A stretch of DNA of 64,000 nucleotides from Halorhabdus salina. GTDB lineage: Archaea > Halobacteriota > Halobacteria > Halobacteriales > Haloarculaceae. Under the pieces are notes generated by a model. That model saw only the letters and a program-made list of their open reading frames with translations, did no database searches and was not told the DNA's origin. Made by a program: the position numbers and the translations under genes. This document shows positions 56,367 through 64,000 of this stretch, in pieces. The stretch covers positions 62,001 to 126,000 of the forward strand of contig NZ_JACDNP010000004.1 in NCBI RefSeq assembly GCF_013839425.1, in the 5' to 3' direction. Positions within the stretch are counted from its first letter, which is position 1, and each line of letters starts with the position of its first letter.

Positions 56367-58469
56367 ATGAGTGAGAACATCGATACGGACGATCCGCCAC
56401 CCGAACGCGACGAGGTGGACGAAGAGACGACGGACCCCCAGTCGACGACCGAGCAGCCTCCGGCATCGGACGCGACGGAATCGCCGGGCGAATCACCACC
56501 GGCTGAGGGCGATGGATCGGACGAAGAGATCGACGAATTAGGCAGTGGCGTCACGCTCGATGACGAGGATGTGGCCGTCATCGACGACGAGGACGACACC
56601 CTCGGCGGGCTCGACATCGAGTCGACCGAAGACATCGAAGTCCCCGATCGGCTGGTCGATCAGGTGATCGGACAGGATCACGCTCGCGATATCGTCAAGA
56701 AAGCGGCCAAACAGCGCCGTCACGTGATGATGATCGGTTCGCCCGGGACGGGCAAATCGATGCTCGCGAAAGCGATGAGCCAACTCCTGCCAAAGGAGGA
56801 TCTTCAGGACGTTCTCGTCTACCACAACCCGGACGATGGCAACGAGCCGAAGGTCCGAACGGTGCCGGCCGGAAAGGGCGAACAGATCGTCGATGCCCAC
56901 AAAGAAGAAGCCAACAAGCGCAACCAGATGCGGTCGTTCCTGATGTGGATCATCATCGCCATCGTGATGGGCTACTCGCTGCTCATCGCCGGCCAGATCC
57001 TGCTTGGCATCCTGGCGGCCGGCGTTATCTACCTCGCCTTTCGCTATGGTGCCCAGGGCAACGATTCGATGATCCCGAACCTCCTGCTCAACAACGCCGA
57101 CAAGCAGACGGCACCCTTCGAGGACGCGACGGGTGCCCACGCCGGCGCGCTGCTGGGTGACGTCCGCCACGACCCCTTCCAGTCAGGTGGGATGGGGACG
57201 CCCAGCCACGACCGGGTCGAACCCGGCGAGATCCACAAGGCCAACAAGGGCGTGCTGTTCGTCGATGAGATCAACACGCTCGATATCCGCTCTCAGCAGA
57301 AGCTGATGACGGCCATTCAGGAGGGTGCATTCTCGATTACCGGCCAGAGCGAGCGCTCTTCGGGTGCGATGGTTCAGACCGAACCCGTCCCGACGGACTT
57401 CATCATGGTCGCGGCGGGGAACTTAGACGCCATGGAGAACATGCACCCGGCCCTGCGCGACCGGATCAAGGGCTACGGGTACGAGGTCTACATGGACGAC
57501 ACCATCGACGACGAACCCGAGATGCGCCGGAAGTACGCCCGCTTCGTCGCCCAGGAGGTCGAGAAAGACGGTCGGCTCCCAGACTTCACGAGGGAAGCTG
57601 TCGAGGAGGTCATCCTCGAAGCCAGGCGTCGGGCCGGCCGCAAGGAGCACCTCTCACTGAAGCTCCGTGACCTGGGTGGACTCGTCCGCGTCGCGGGAGA
57701 CATCGCTCGCGCAGAGGACAAGGAGTACACCGAGCGCGATGATGTCCTCCAGGCCAAACGGCGTTCGCGGTCGATCGAGCAGCAACTCGCGGACAACTAC
57801 ATCGAGCGCCGCAAGGACTACGAACTCACCGTCAACGAGGGAAGCGCGGTCGGCCGCGTCAACGGCCTCGCCGTGATGGGCGAGGATTCGGGAATCGTCA
57901 TGCCCGTCATGGCCGAAGTCGCTCCCTCCCAGGGAGCCGGCGAAGTTATCGCGACGGGGAAACTCCAAGAGATCGCCATGGAGGCCGTCCAGAACGTCAG
58001 CGCGATCATCAAGAAGTTCTCAGACGAGGATATATCCGAGAAGGACATCCACATCCAGTTCGTCCAGTCCTACGAGGGTGTCGAGGGTGACTCCGCATCC
58101 GTCACTGTCGCGACGGCTGTCATCTCGGCGCTCGAAAACATCCCGGTCGAGCAAAACATCGCCATGACTGGGTCGCTGTCGGTCCGGGGTGACGTCTTGC
58201 CGGTCGGTGGGGTCACCCACAAGATCGAGGCTGCCGCCAAGACTGGCCTGGACAAGGTCATCATTCCCAAGGCCAACGAACAGGACGTGATGATCGAAGA
58301 CGAGTACAAGGACCAGATCGAGATCATTCCAGTCACGCATCTCTCGGAGGTACTGGAAGTGGCTCTGGCCGGCGAACCGGAGAAGGATTCGCTGGTCGAT
58401 CGGCTCAAGTCGATCACCGGCCAGGCCTTAGAGACGAACGTCGGCCGGACAAATCCCAGTCCCCAGTAA
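56367..58469 (+). CDS. lonB: Membrane-anchored archaeal Lon protease (LonB)
   Basis: A protein of 700 residues. An acidic start is followed by the AAA+ module (Walker A GSPGTGKSML about 122-131; Walker B GVLFVDEINTLD about 293-304). Two membrane helices are inserted in it (about 190-228: FLMWIIIAIVMGYSLLI and LLGILAAGVIYLAF), typical of archaeal LonB. The protease domain has the catalytic Ser in VEGDSASVT (about 575) and Lys in GVTHKIEAA (about 618). LonB degrades misfolded and regulatory proteins at the membrane and is essential in Haloferax, where it tunes lipid and carotenoid synthesis. A CPBP protease remnant follows. Confidence 0.95.
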   Translation: MSENIDTDDPPPERDEVDEETTDPQSTTEQPPASDATESPGESPPAEGDGSDEEIDELGSGVTLDDEDVAVIDDEDDTLGGLDIESTEDIEVPDRLVDQVIGQDHARDIVKKAAKQRRHVMMIGSPGTGKSMLAKAMSQLLPKEDLQDVLVYHNPDDGNEPKVRTVPAGKGEQIVDAHKEEANKRNQMRSFLMWIIIAIVMGYSLLIAGQILLGILAAGVIYLAFRYGAQGNDSMIPNLLLNNADKQTAPFEDATGAHAGALLGDVRHDPFQSGGMGTPSHDRVEPGEIHKANKGVLFVDEINTLDIRSQQKLMTAIQEGAFSITGQSERSSGAMVQTEPVPTDFIMVAAGNLDAMENMHPALRDRIKGYGYEVYMDDTIDDEPEMRRKYARFVAQEVEKDGRLPDFTREAVEEVILEARRRAGRKEHLSLKLRDLGGLVRVAGDIARAEDKEYTERDDVLQAKRRSRSIEQQLADNYIERRKDYELTVNEGSAVGRVNGLAVMGEDSGIVMPVMAEVAPSQGAGEVIATGKLQEIAMEAVQNVSAIIKKFSDEDISEKDIHIQFVQSYEGVEGDSASVTVATAVISALENIPVEQNIAMTGSLSVRGDVLPVGGVTHKIEAAAKTGLDKVIIPKANEQDVMIEDEYKDQIEIIPVTHLSEVLEVALAGEPEKDSLVDRLKSITGQALETNVGRTNPSPQ

Positions 58470-58472
58470 GCT

Positions 58473-58955
58473 GTGCCGCGCTCGGTCGGCTTCGTCGGCC
58501 TGATCTGGGGTTTCGTCGCGATCGTTTTCGGGGTACCTGGCCACACCCAGCGCGTCGTCTCGGCCGCGACCGATGGGCCGGACGCGACTGGACAGTCGAC
58601 CGCGCGACTCGCGAGTGACGTCGTTCCCTGCTCGCAATTCCCACGGTCGCACTCCGTTCGACCGCGCACTCGCCACTCTCGCTGTCGACATCTGCGGTGC
58701 TGGTGAACGTTGCATTCACGCAAGCCCGACTCGCCGTTGTCGTGGGTGCTTGCCGTCCCTGCCTCGGTCGTGTTCGAGTTCTGTCACAGCAGCCTGGGTC
58801 GAACTGGCGTCGTCACCGGCGGCCTCGGGCTGGTGCTGGCTGGCGCGTATATTCTCACGAGACATCGTCTGATCGTGATCGTCGTCCACTACGTCCTCGA
58901 TGCGATCGAATTGCTCGGCCACGAGTGGCTCGATAACAGGGTGGGTAGCGCCTGA
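58473..58955 (+). pseudogene. Degraded CPBP-family intramembrane protease
   Basis: Immediately after lonB, where haloarchaea often have a CPBP protease, only fragments remain. The N-terminal part (RSVGFVGLIWGFVAIVFGVP) and the C-terminal part (VVFEFCHSSLGRT, IVIVVHYVLDAIELLGHEWL) are in the same frame. Between them about 100 bp of low-complexity sequence end in an in-frame TGA (58704-58706), and the catalytic EExxR region is missing. The filler (CGCGACTCGCGAGTGACGTC-like) resembles the repeat-type sequence seen near 24.8 kb, so a small insertion plus a deletion may have destroyed the gene. Confidence 0.7.
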
Positions 58956-58960
58956 GTGGC

Positions 58961-59425
58961 CTAGGCGAGTCCTTCGATCGATCGAAGTTTCTGCTCGACA
59001 GCTGGCGGCGCAGTACTGGGGCCGTCCCTGACGCGGTGATCCGGGACGAGCAGCGGCACCGGGTTGTCGGCGAGAGCTGTCCTGATAACGCCGCGATCGT
59101 CGTCGTTGTCTGGGTCCAGTCCGGGTGTCATCCGGGCTAGTTCTTGGACGGTCACTGCCTCCCCATAGGGTACCGATCGCAACCGTTCGAGGACGTCTCG
59201 GTGCTCGGTCGCCATCGTCAGTGCGACTTCGATCTCCCGGAATGAGACGGGCTCACCTTCCAGATAGGCGTCGATCTGATCGAGGATATCGTGCGTTTGG
59301 CCGGCATCTGGTGGTGAGTCGTTCGGAAACGAGAGGGAGATAACACGGCCACTCGCGATCCCAACTAGAACGTCTCGGTCGAGAAAGGGTGCTTCCCGGG
59401 CATAGATGCCAGCAGTCTCGTCCAT
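58961..59425 (-). CDS. MGMT-family protein lacking the active-site cysteine
   Basis: A protein of 154 residues from ATG complement 59423-59425. The C-terminal domain matches the DNA-binding part of O6-alkylguanine-DNA alkyltransferases: YGEAVTVQELARMTPGLDPD and RTALADNPVPLLVPDHRVRD. Active enzymes have Pro-Cys-His-Arg here; this protein has Pro-Asp-His-Arg, so alkyl transfer to cysteine is not possible. It may still bind alkylated bases and flag them for repair, as alkyltransferase-like proteins do. Confidence 0.78.
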   Translation of the reverse strand: MDETAGIYAREAPFLDRDVLVGIASGRVISLSFPNDSPPDAGQTHDILDQIDAYLEGEPVSFREIEVALTMATEHRDVLERLRSVPYGEAVTVQELARMTPGLDPDNDDDRGVIRTALADNPVPLLVPDHRVRDGPSTAPPAVEQKLRSIEGLA

Positions 59426-59504
59426 ACCTGTCGTTTGGGCTGATGGTGACTTCAAGATTCGTGTGGGCTAGCCCATTTTGCTTCGTTGGTCGCCGCGATG
59501 CGGT

Positions 59505-61376
59505 TCAGTCGTCGGCCCCATCGTCGATGGCGCTCGGTCGGACGCCCGTCTTTCGAGCGAGTTCGCTAAGTCTGTGGCTGTCAACCAGCGTCACACCGTG
59601 TGTCATGGCCGCGTCGAACGCGGAGGGGTCGATAGGGTCGGTCGTCACCAGGATCGCCGAGTGGTCCTCGTCACGACTGTCCAGTGTGGCAACCAGTGTC
59701 TCCACCTTCCCAGCCGTCACCGGAACGCCTCGACGACAAACCCACAACAGTAGTGCTCGTTCATCCGCGGATCGGGTTGCGACCGCGTCGGGTCCCGCTT
59801 CGTCGAGCAGATCGACGGCCCAGCCGAGTTCCCGCCAAACGAGGCCCACTGCCAATGTGGCAGCCCCGTCGTCCAGAGTCTGGAGACGACGGACGTATTC
59901 ACTCTGATCCACGTCAGTGTTTCGCGCTGTGGCTGGCGCGGGTTCCTGTCGGGCCGACGGTGACTCACTGGAGTACACGTCCCCTGCCGAGACGTCGTTC
60001 CGCTCCGGCGACAGGACGGTTGTGTCGTTATCAGGCATTTCAGGCGCTCTGTTCCCGGTGTTGTCTCCATGTTTCTCGCGCGCTATCGTCTCAATTCGAG
60101 ATGTGATTTCCGCGCGACGCCTGCGGAGATCGTCGTGGTCGTCCGGTGTGAACTCCGCCGCCGTGGCGATGGCCCGATCGAGGGAGTTGCGTGCGTCTTC
60201 GTAGGCGGATAGTGCTGTATCGTGCTGGCCGTCCTCCCGGAGTCGCTGGGCGTCCTGGGAGCGTCTATCCGCGGCCCGCTGTTGGGCAATGATCAGGCCC
60301 TCAACGACGGTCTCAAGACGGTCACGGAGTAGCGATCGCTCACCAGCGAAACGGCCGTCTCCTCGTCCATAGTCCAGTTGGATTATTGTACGAAACCGCT
60401 CGAAGGCGTCCCGCCAGTGTTCGGCAGCTACCAGCGGATCGTCGGCTCGCTCGGCCGCTCGCTGGGCGGCGAGTGCGCAGCGTAACGGGGAGACACGAAG
60501 CCGGTCGAGATCGGCGTCGATCGCGGCCAAGTGCTGTCCAACGTTGGCAGCCATTGCCGCCGAGAGGCCCTTGCGGCCGCGAAGCGCCTGAAACGCCTCT
60601 TTAGCACGCTCGAAGTGATCGGCAGCGTGCTCGTAGCGTTCCCGCCGCCAGTAGCTCTTAGCGTGGGTGCGAAACGACCGAGCGCGGGCAAACGTCAACC
60701 GCAAGCGTTCGTCACGGAGGCGCGATCCCACGCGTTCCAGCCGCCCGTTCATGCCGCTTGCTGGCGCGTCGTAGGCAGTCGCCGTCTGTTCAGCCTCGGT
60801 GAGTGAACTATCGGCCCGGTCGAGTGCCCGCTGTGTGGCGTCGAACGCGCCAACTGTCCGTTGTTGGGCAGCTTCGCCCAGCGCGTCCCGAGCTTCGGAG
60901 AGCAATCGGTCGAACCGGATCCAGGCCTGAGCGGCCTCACGCACCCGTCGTGCGACGACTTCAGCGTCGATCCCCGTGGGGAACAACTGCCAGTATTCGG
61001 TCCCCCCGCTCCAGCACTGGACGGCGACGTGACTCCCATCTCGTTCGACGGTGACGTGCTCGATTGTGTCGAGTGCCACGTCGTAGATATCGTCGCCATC
61101 ATCCGCGGTTCCACCGCCGACCGCCATCACGATGCGGCGGTCCGTAATCGCGACGAGCGCCCGGTAGCCCGACCCAGGAGAGTAGGTCGTTTCCGTCTCG
61201 CCTCGTGTGTGGACGATCCCCTGGTGGTCGCTCGGGAACACCACCCGCGGCTGCTCGACCGGACCGAGGTAAGCTTGAAGTGATCGATCGGCGAGATAGC
61301 CATCCCCGAACAGTCCCCCGCGACCGGTCTCCGTCAGGAGCCGCTCGTCGACGACCTCACGGTCGTCGGATACCAT
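59505..61376 (-). CDS. PH-like/coiled-coil/Mrr-like multidomain protein
   Basis: A protein of 623 residues from ATG complement 61374-61376. Residues about 40-135 look like a bacterial PH-type domain (YRALVAITDRRIVMAVGGG, IEHVTVERDGSHVAVQ). Residues 140-470 are helical, rich in Arg, Glu and Ala, probably a long coiled coil. Residues about 510-623 resemble the Mrr/restriction-endonuclease-like domain (ALLLWVCRRGVPVTAGKVET, SAILVTTDPIDPSAFDAA, VTLVDSHRLSELA), but the acidic and Lys catalytic residues are not in their expected places. Domain calls are by pattern; function unknown. Confidence 0.65.
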   Translation of the reverse strand: MVSDDREVVDERLLTETGRGGLFGDGYLADRSLQAYLGPVEQPRVVFPSDHQGIVHTRGETETTYSPGSGYRALVAITDRRIVMAVGGGTADDGDDIYDVALDTIEHVTVERDGSHVAVQCWSGGTEYWQLFPTGIDAEVVARRVREAAQAWIRFDRLLSEARDALGEAAQQRTVGAFDATQRALDRADSSLTEAEQTATAYDAPASGMNGRLERVGSRLRDERLRLTFARARSFRTHAKSYWRRERYEHAADHFERAKEAFQALRGRKGLSAAMAANVGQHLAAIDADLDRLRVSPLRCALAAQRAAERADDPLVAAEHWRDAFERFRTIIQLDYGRGDGRFAGERSLLRDRLETVVEGLIIAQQRAADRRSQDAQRLREDGQHDTALSAYEDARNSLDRAIATAAEFTPDDHDDLRRRRAEITSRIETIAREKHGDNTGNRAPEMPDNDTTVLSPERNDVSAGDVYSSESPSARQEPAPATARNTDVDQSEYVRRLQTLDDGAATLAVGLVWRELGWAVDLLDEAGPDAVATRSADERALLLWVCRRGVPVTAGKVETLVATLDSRDEDHSAILVTTDPIDPSAFDAAMTHGVTLVDSHRLSELARKTGVRPSAIDDGADD

Positions 61377-61823
61377 ACCCCTTCGTTCGGACGACACCCC
61401 TATTGTTTTTTGGTTGGCTTGGCGATGTTGAGCCGGAGACCAGCCGTCAACCAGCTTTGTCGGCCTGCCGGCGGACACCCGTCTGACAGGCATTTACGTA
61501 TCCGTCGGGAAAACACTGGATCGATGCCACGGCTCGTCCTTTCGCTGCCAACTGAACTCGGTGCCGGGACGGACGCCCGCCCCGAACGTTCGAGGCGGTC
61601 TGATCCGGTGTCGAGCCGCCACTCGATCGACCAGCCCAAGGGAGACGACACCACGGAACAGCCCCGTATCGAACAGTGGCTGGCTTGCTGGGGCGATTGA
61701 TCAGAGGCTGTCGACGTTGTCACAAATGCTCCCCGAATAATGTCGAAGCTCTTGATTCGGTGATGGGAAATGCGTCGGCTCACGCGTTTGCACGATTCGC
61801 CGCTGTCAACGGTCCCCGGACGA
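61377..61823. other. 447-bp intergenic region
   Basis: No convincing gene. A 58-residue frame (61524-61700, plus strand) has reasonable codon composition but no recognisable motif, and a weak start context, so I leave it unannotated. The region must hold the promoter of the PH-like gene on its left. No repeats were noticed. Confidence 0.4.
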
Positions 61824-62978
61824 TCAGTTCTCGGTCATCCGAGCGGCGATCCGCTGGGCACCGATCGTCGCCGCCAGATTGGGCTCGTCGGGGGCGATCG
61901 CTTCGACGTCACGATTGAGGGCCTCGCTGACGCGCTCCTCGAATTCCTCGACGATGCCGGGGATACAGGCCATCCCGCCCGTGAGCACGATCGGCTGGTC
62001 TAAGGCGAGCTGATAGACTTTCATGTGATCGTTGGCGAGTTCGGGCAGGAAGGTGTTGGCGAACTCCTCGACGGCCTCATCGAGGTAGGCGTCACAGGCG
62101 TCCATAACCGATCGTTCGATCGTGAATTCGTGGGCACCGCCGCCGGGCTGCTGGATGACGTCTGTGAACGGCTCGAAGTGATCGAAGTCGGCGTGTCGTT
62201 CCTTGTATTCGCGAGCGGTCTGGGTGTCGATATTGACCCGACCCTGGGTTTCGCTTTCGACGTTCGTGGCGATCCGTCGGTCGACCTCGTTGCCGGTGAC
62301 TGAGCCGGTCGTGAACGGTGTGAGCTGCTCACCACGGCGATAGGCGGAGGCTTCCAAATTCGTCGATCCCATGTTGACCGCGAGGAATATCTCGTTGATC
62401 GCCTCCAGCCCGTCGCCAAAGGCGGGAATCGCCCCACACAGCGACTCGGGGTAGCTCTGAATGAAGTGGTCGCCGATGCCGCTGCCCTCGACAACCGACT
62501 GGAGATTGGCCAACCCGCGCTCGTTATCGATGGTCGGGATGGCGTAGACGACCCCACTGTTTGCCGGGATGTCGTTGGCCTCGATAACCGACGTGAAGAA
62601 GCGCTCGGTCAGTTCGGCCCCGCGTTCGTCTTCCGGGAGTCCAGAGCGAAGCATGAACTGGACACGTTCGGGGTACTGTTCGGCGGCTTCCTCTCCGTAG
62701 AGGACCTGTTCTTCGCCGCTGATGGGATCGTCGTAAGTCGCCAGACAGGTCAGCGTCTGGGTGGTAGCCAGCCCCCCCTGGCCGTCGGGTTTCGCGAGGA
62801 CCGTCCGCGTACTCCCGAGTTTGACGCCGACTGGGGCCGGCTGGCCGTCCGCCCCCGATTCGTCCGCGTCTGCTGACGATTCATCGACAGGGTCCTCGTC
62901 TGTGTCCGGTTCTGGGTCCGCTTCTTCCACGTCCTCCTGTTCAGCTGGTTCGTCTGCTTCGGCGTCCTCGACACTCAT
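61824..62978 (-). CDS. Actin-like ATPase (salactin/MamK-like)
   Basis: A protein of 384 residues with an acidic 45-residue leader. The actin-fold motifs are present: phosphate 1 VGVKLGSTRT (about 50-59), phosphate 2 VNMGSTNLEASAY (about 198-210) and the adenosine loop VLTGGMACIPG (about 329-339). Haloarchaea encode salactin, a dynamically unstable actin homologue; I think this belongs to that group, but the identity needs comparison. It may move or position DNA or cell machinery. A FlaD/E-like gene and ParA lie just to its right. Confidence 0.82.
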   Translation of the reverse strand: MSVEDAEADEPAEQEDVEEADPEPDTDEDPVDESSADADESGADGQPAPVGVKLGSTRTVLAKPDGQGGLATTQTLTCLATYDDPISGEEQVLYGEEAAEQYPERVQFMLRSGLPEDERGAELTERFFTSVIEANDIPANSGVVYAIPTIDNERGLANLQSVVEGSGIGDHFIQSYPESLCGAIPAFGDGLEAINEIFLAVNMGSTNLEASAYRRGEQLTPFTTGSVTGNEVDRRIATNVESETQGRVNIDTQTAREYKERHADFDHFEPFTDVIQQPGGGAHEFTIERSVMDACDAYLDEAVEEFANTFLPELANDHMKVYQLALDQPIVLTGGMACIPGIVEEFEERVSEALNRDVEAIAPDEPNLAATIGAQRIAARMTEN

Positions 62979-63090
62979 ACGATGGCAGATTGTCCCTGCG
63001 GCAGTATATAACTACGTGTCGAAAATCAGCGCTGATACCAACGGACGCCGACGGCCTTTCGGGGAAGAGAGTCACCGGCGAGGCAGTAAC

Positions 63091-63597
63091 TCACTGCATC
63101 GACGTGAGTTTGGCGACGTGGACCAGACTCAGCAGGTGATCATCGATCGACAGCTCCGAGGAGTCGGTGCCCGTCTCCTCGAGACCGAGCAAGTAGTCTT
63201 CGAGGTCGTCGCTAACCGTCTCGGTGATCCAGCCGACTTCGGCGTAGTAGTCGACGGCCTCGTTGGCCCCACGGAACCCGGCTTTCTCCAGCAGGAACGA
63301 GAGCCACTCGAAGACGATCAGTTCACCGGCGTAGCTCTCGGGGAGTTCCTGGAGATACGGTTTCTCCAACTCGCCCCCGACCATGCTCTCTAAGGGCAAC
63401 AACTGGCGGTACAGTTGTGACCGATAGTCGCCGTCACCGAGGACGTCACCGCCGAGGCTGCCACCACCGGTGTCGAATCCCGGCGTCGGCGTCTCCTCCT
63501 CGACGTCCTCGTCACCGACCGGAATCGTGGCCCCACCGCGCTCGCGGGCCATCTTCCGGAGTTCGTCGAGGTCGTAATCCTTCGGGTTGATCGTCAT
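63091..63597 (-). CDS. FlaD/FlaE-like (archaellum accessory domain) protein
   Basis: A protein of 168 residues. It opens with the helix DYDLDELRKMARERGGATI and an acidic linker. Residues about 75-140 match the C-terminal FlaD/E domain of archaellum accessory proteins (PYLQELPESYAGELIVFEWL, VDYYAEVGWITE). Standalone copies of this domain sit next to archaellum, chemotaxis or ParA genes in haloarchaea. Here it is upstream of the actin-like gene on the same strand, with 112 bp between, and divergent from parA. Confidence 0.8.
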   Translation of the reverse strand: MTINPKDYDLDELRKMARERGGATIPVGDEDVEEETPTPGFDTGGGSLGGDVLGDGDYRSQLYRQLLPLESMVGGELEKPYLQELPESYAGELIVFEWLSFLLEKAGFRGANEAVDYYAEVGWITETVSDDLEDYLLGLEETGTDSSELSIDDHLLSLVHVAKLTSMQ

Positions 63598-63760
63598 GGC
63601 TCTCTATTACTGATACATAAAAGCTACTCTATGTTAAAGGTTGCACTCACGTCGAACGCGCGTCTGACGCCTGGAAACCGGGAATTTCACTGCGGACCGA
63701 TCGTTGAATTTCCGCCATACCAGGCAATTTCAGCATTTGATACCCGCGAGCGTATTTTTA

Positions 63761-63792
63761 TTAGTTGTCGAACCCGAGGGTCTGACAACTAA
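63761..63792. promoter_or_regulatory. 9-bp inverted repeat upstream of parA
   Basis: TTAGTTGTC (63761-63769) and GACAACTAA (63784-63792) are perfect inverted repeats with a 14-bp spacer, ending two bases before the parA ATG. A TATA-like TATTTTTATT lies just upstream (about 63753). This looks like an autoregulatory operator or a partition site. Confidence 0.65.
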
Positions 63793-63794
63793 CG

Positions 63795-64000
63795 ATGCCC
63801 AGCCAGATAGCTGCCCAGACGCCAACCGTCTGCGTGACCAACGCAAAAGGCGGAACGGGCAAGACGACGATCGCAATCAACGTCGCCGGGGCACTCAACG
63901 AGCGCGGCCACGACGTCCTGTTCGTCGATATCGATCCACAGGGCAACGCCACGGAAGGGCTCGGACTGCTCGATGCCTACGACGCCGAACCGCCGACGTT
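63795..64000 (+). CDS. parA: ParA/MinD-family ATPase, N-terminal part (continues beyond window)
   Basis: The first 68 residues are visible. A deviant Walker A NAKGGTGKTT (about 16-25, Lys at both ends) and FVDIDPQGNATEGLG (about 43-57) are diagnostic of ParA. These ATPases move or space DNA, chemosensory arrays or archaellar machinery. The start ATG 63795 follows an inverted repeat and the gene is divergent from the FlaD/E-like gene, suggesting that they are functionally linked. The 3' end is outside the window. Confidence 0.9.
   Translation, partial: MPSQIAAQTPTVCVTNAKGGTGKTTIAINVAGALNERGHDVLFVDIDPQGNATEGLGLLDAYDAEPPT

Overview
The window comes from a haloarchaeon. GC is high, the proteins are strongly acidic, there is an archaeal TFB, a KEOPS subunit, LonB, an AglD-type enzyme, an archaeal early-shikimate pathway and a halocyanin, and small CxxC zinc proteins are frequent. 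Several gene neighbourhoods (S15/RecJ-like/Pcc1/S3Ae; lonB followed by a CPBP protease) are typical of Halobacteria. I cannot fix the genus. All functional names come from reading motifs; no database search was run.

Bases 1 to about 17676 are accessory DNA, best read as an integrated virus-like or plasmid-vesicle-like element whose right edge is the 3' end of a tRNA-Ala(GGC) gene (17677-17748, minus strand). Its left edge lies outside the window. The left half (1-8679, plus strand) is a tightly coupled operon for envelope or assembly functions: membrane proteins, a P-loop ATPase, a 1078-residue secreted and membrane-anchored protein with a five-repeat beta-propeller-like segment of foreign base composition, and a small membrane protein. 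Next come an AT-rich repeat region, a TATA-driven candidate three-way-junction RNA, a tyrosine recombinase, an AT-rich orphan gene and a small winged-helix repressor with a clear operator. The rest (10875-17502, minus strand) is one translationally coupled operon of ten genes: a large winged-helix protein (possible replication protein), several zinc-binding or unknown proteins, a nuclease-like protein, a membrane-anchored HExxH protein and an orphan cytosine-5 DNA methyltransferase.

From 17677 to 64000 the DNA is chromosomal. It holds pilin-like genes (two apparently truncated against each other); the ribosomal/KEOPS operon (19790-22227); MsrA, a methyltransferase and a 70-bp tandem repeat running into a halocyanin gene; archaetidylserine synthase; a secreted phospholipase D-like protein; a DHH/S1 protein; a JAMM desampylase with RibL; an aminotransferase carrying a palindromic insertion; and the early shikimate genes (AroA', AroB', AroD) spread over 35-42 kb. 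Then follow a toxin-antitoxin pair, a putative N4-cytosine DNA methyltransferase, a soluble chemotaxis transducer, TFB with an upstream 16-bp repeat array, AglD, a radical SAM protein, Hsp20, NUDIX, a GpgS-like glycosyltransferase, an MFS transporter, a CruF-like protein, NadM, LonB, a CPBP pseudogene and a cysteine-less MGMT homologue. The window ends in a cytoskeletal/positioning group: an actin-like protein, a FlaD/E-like protein and ParA.

The most unusual items are the composition-shifted module in the element's surface protein, the structured RNA in front of the integrase, the hairpin-rich intergenic region beside the putative replication gene, and a set of small repeats that have entered or remodelled coding regions (aminotransferase, aglD, halocyanin, CPBP protease).
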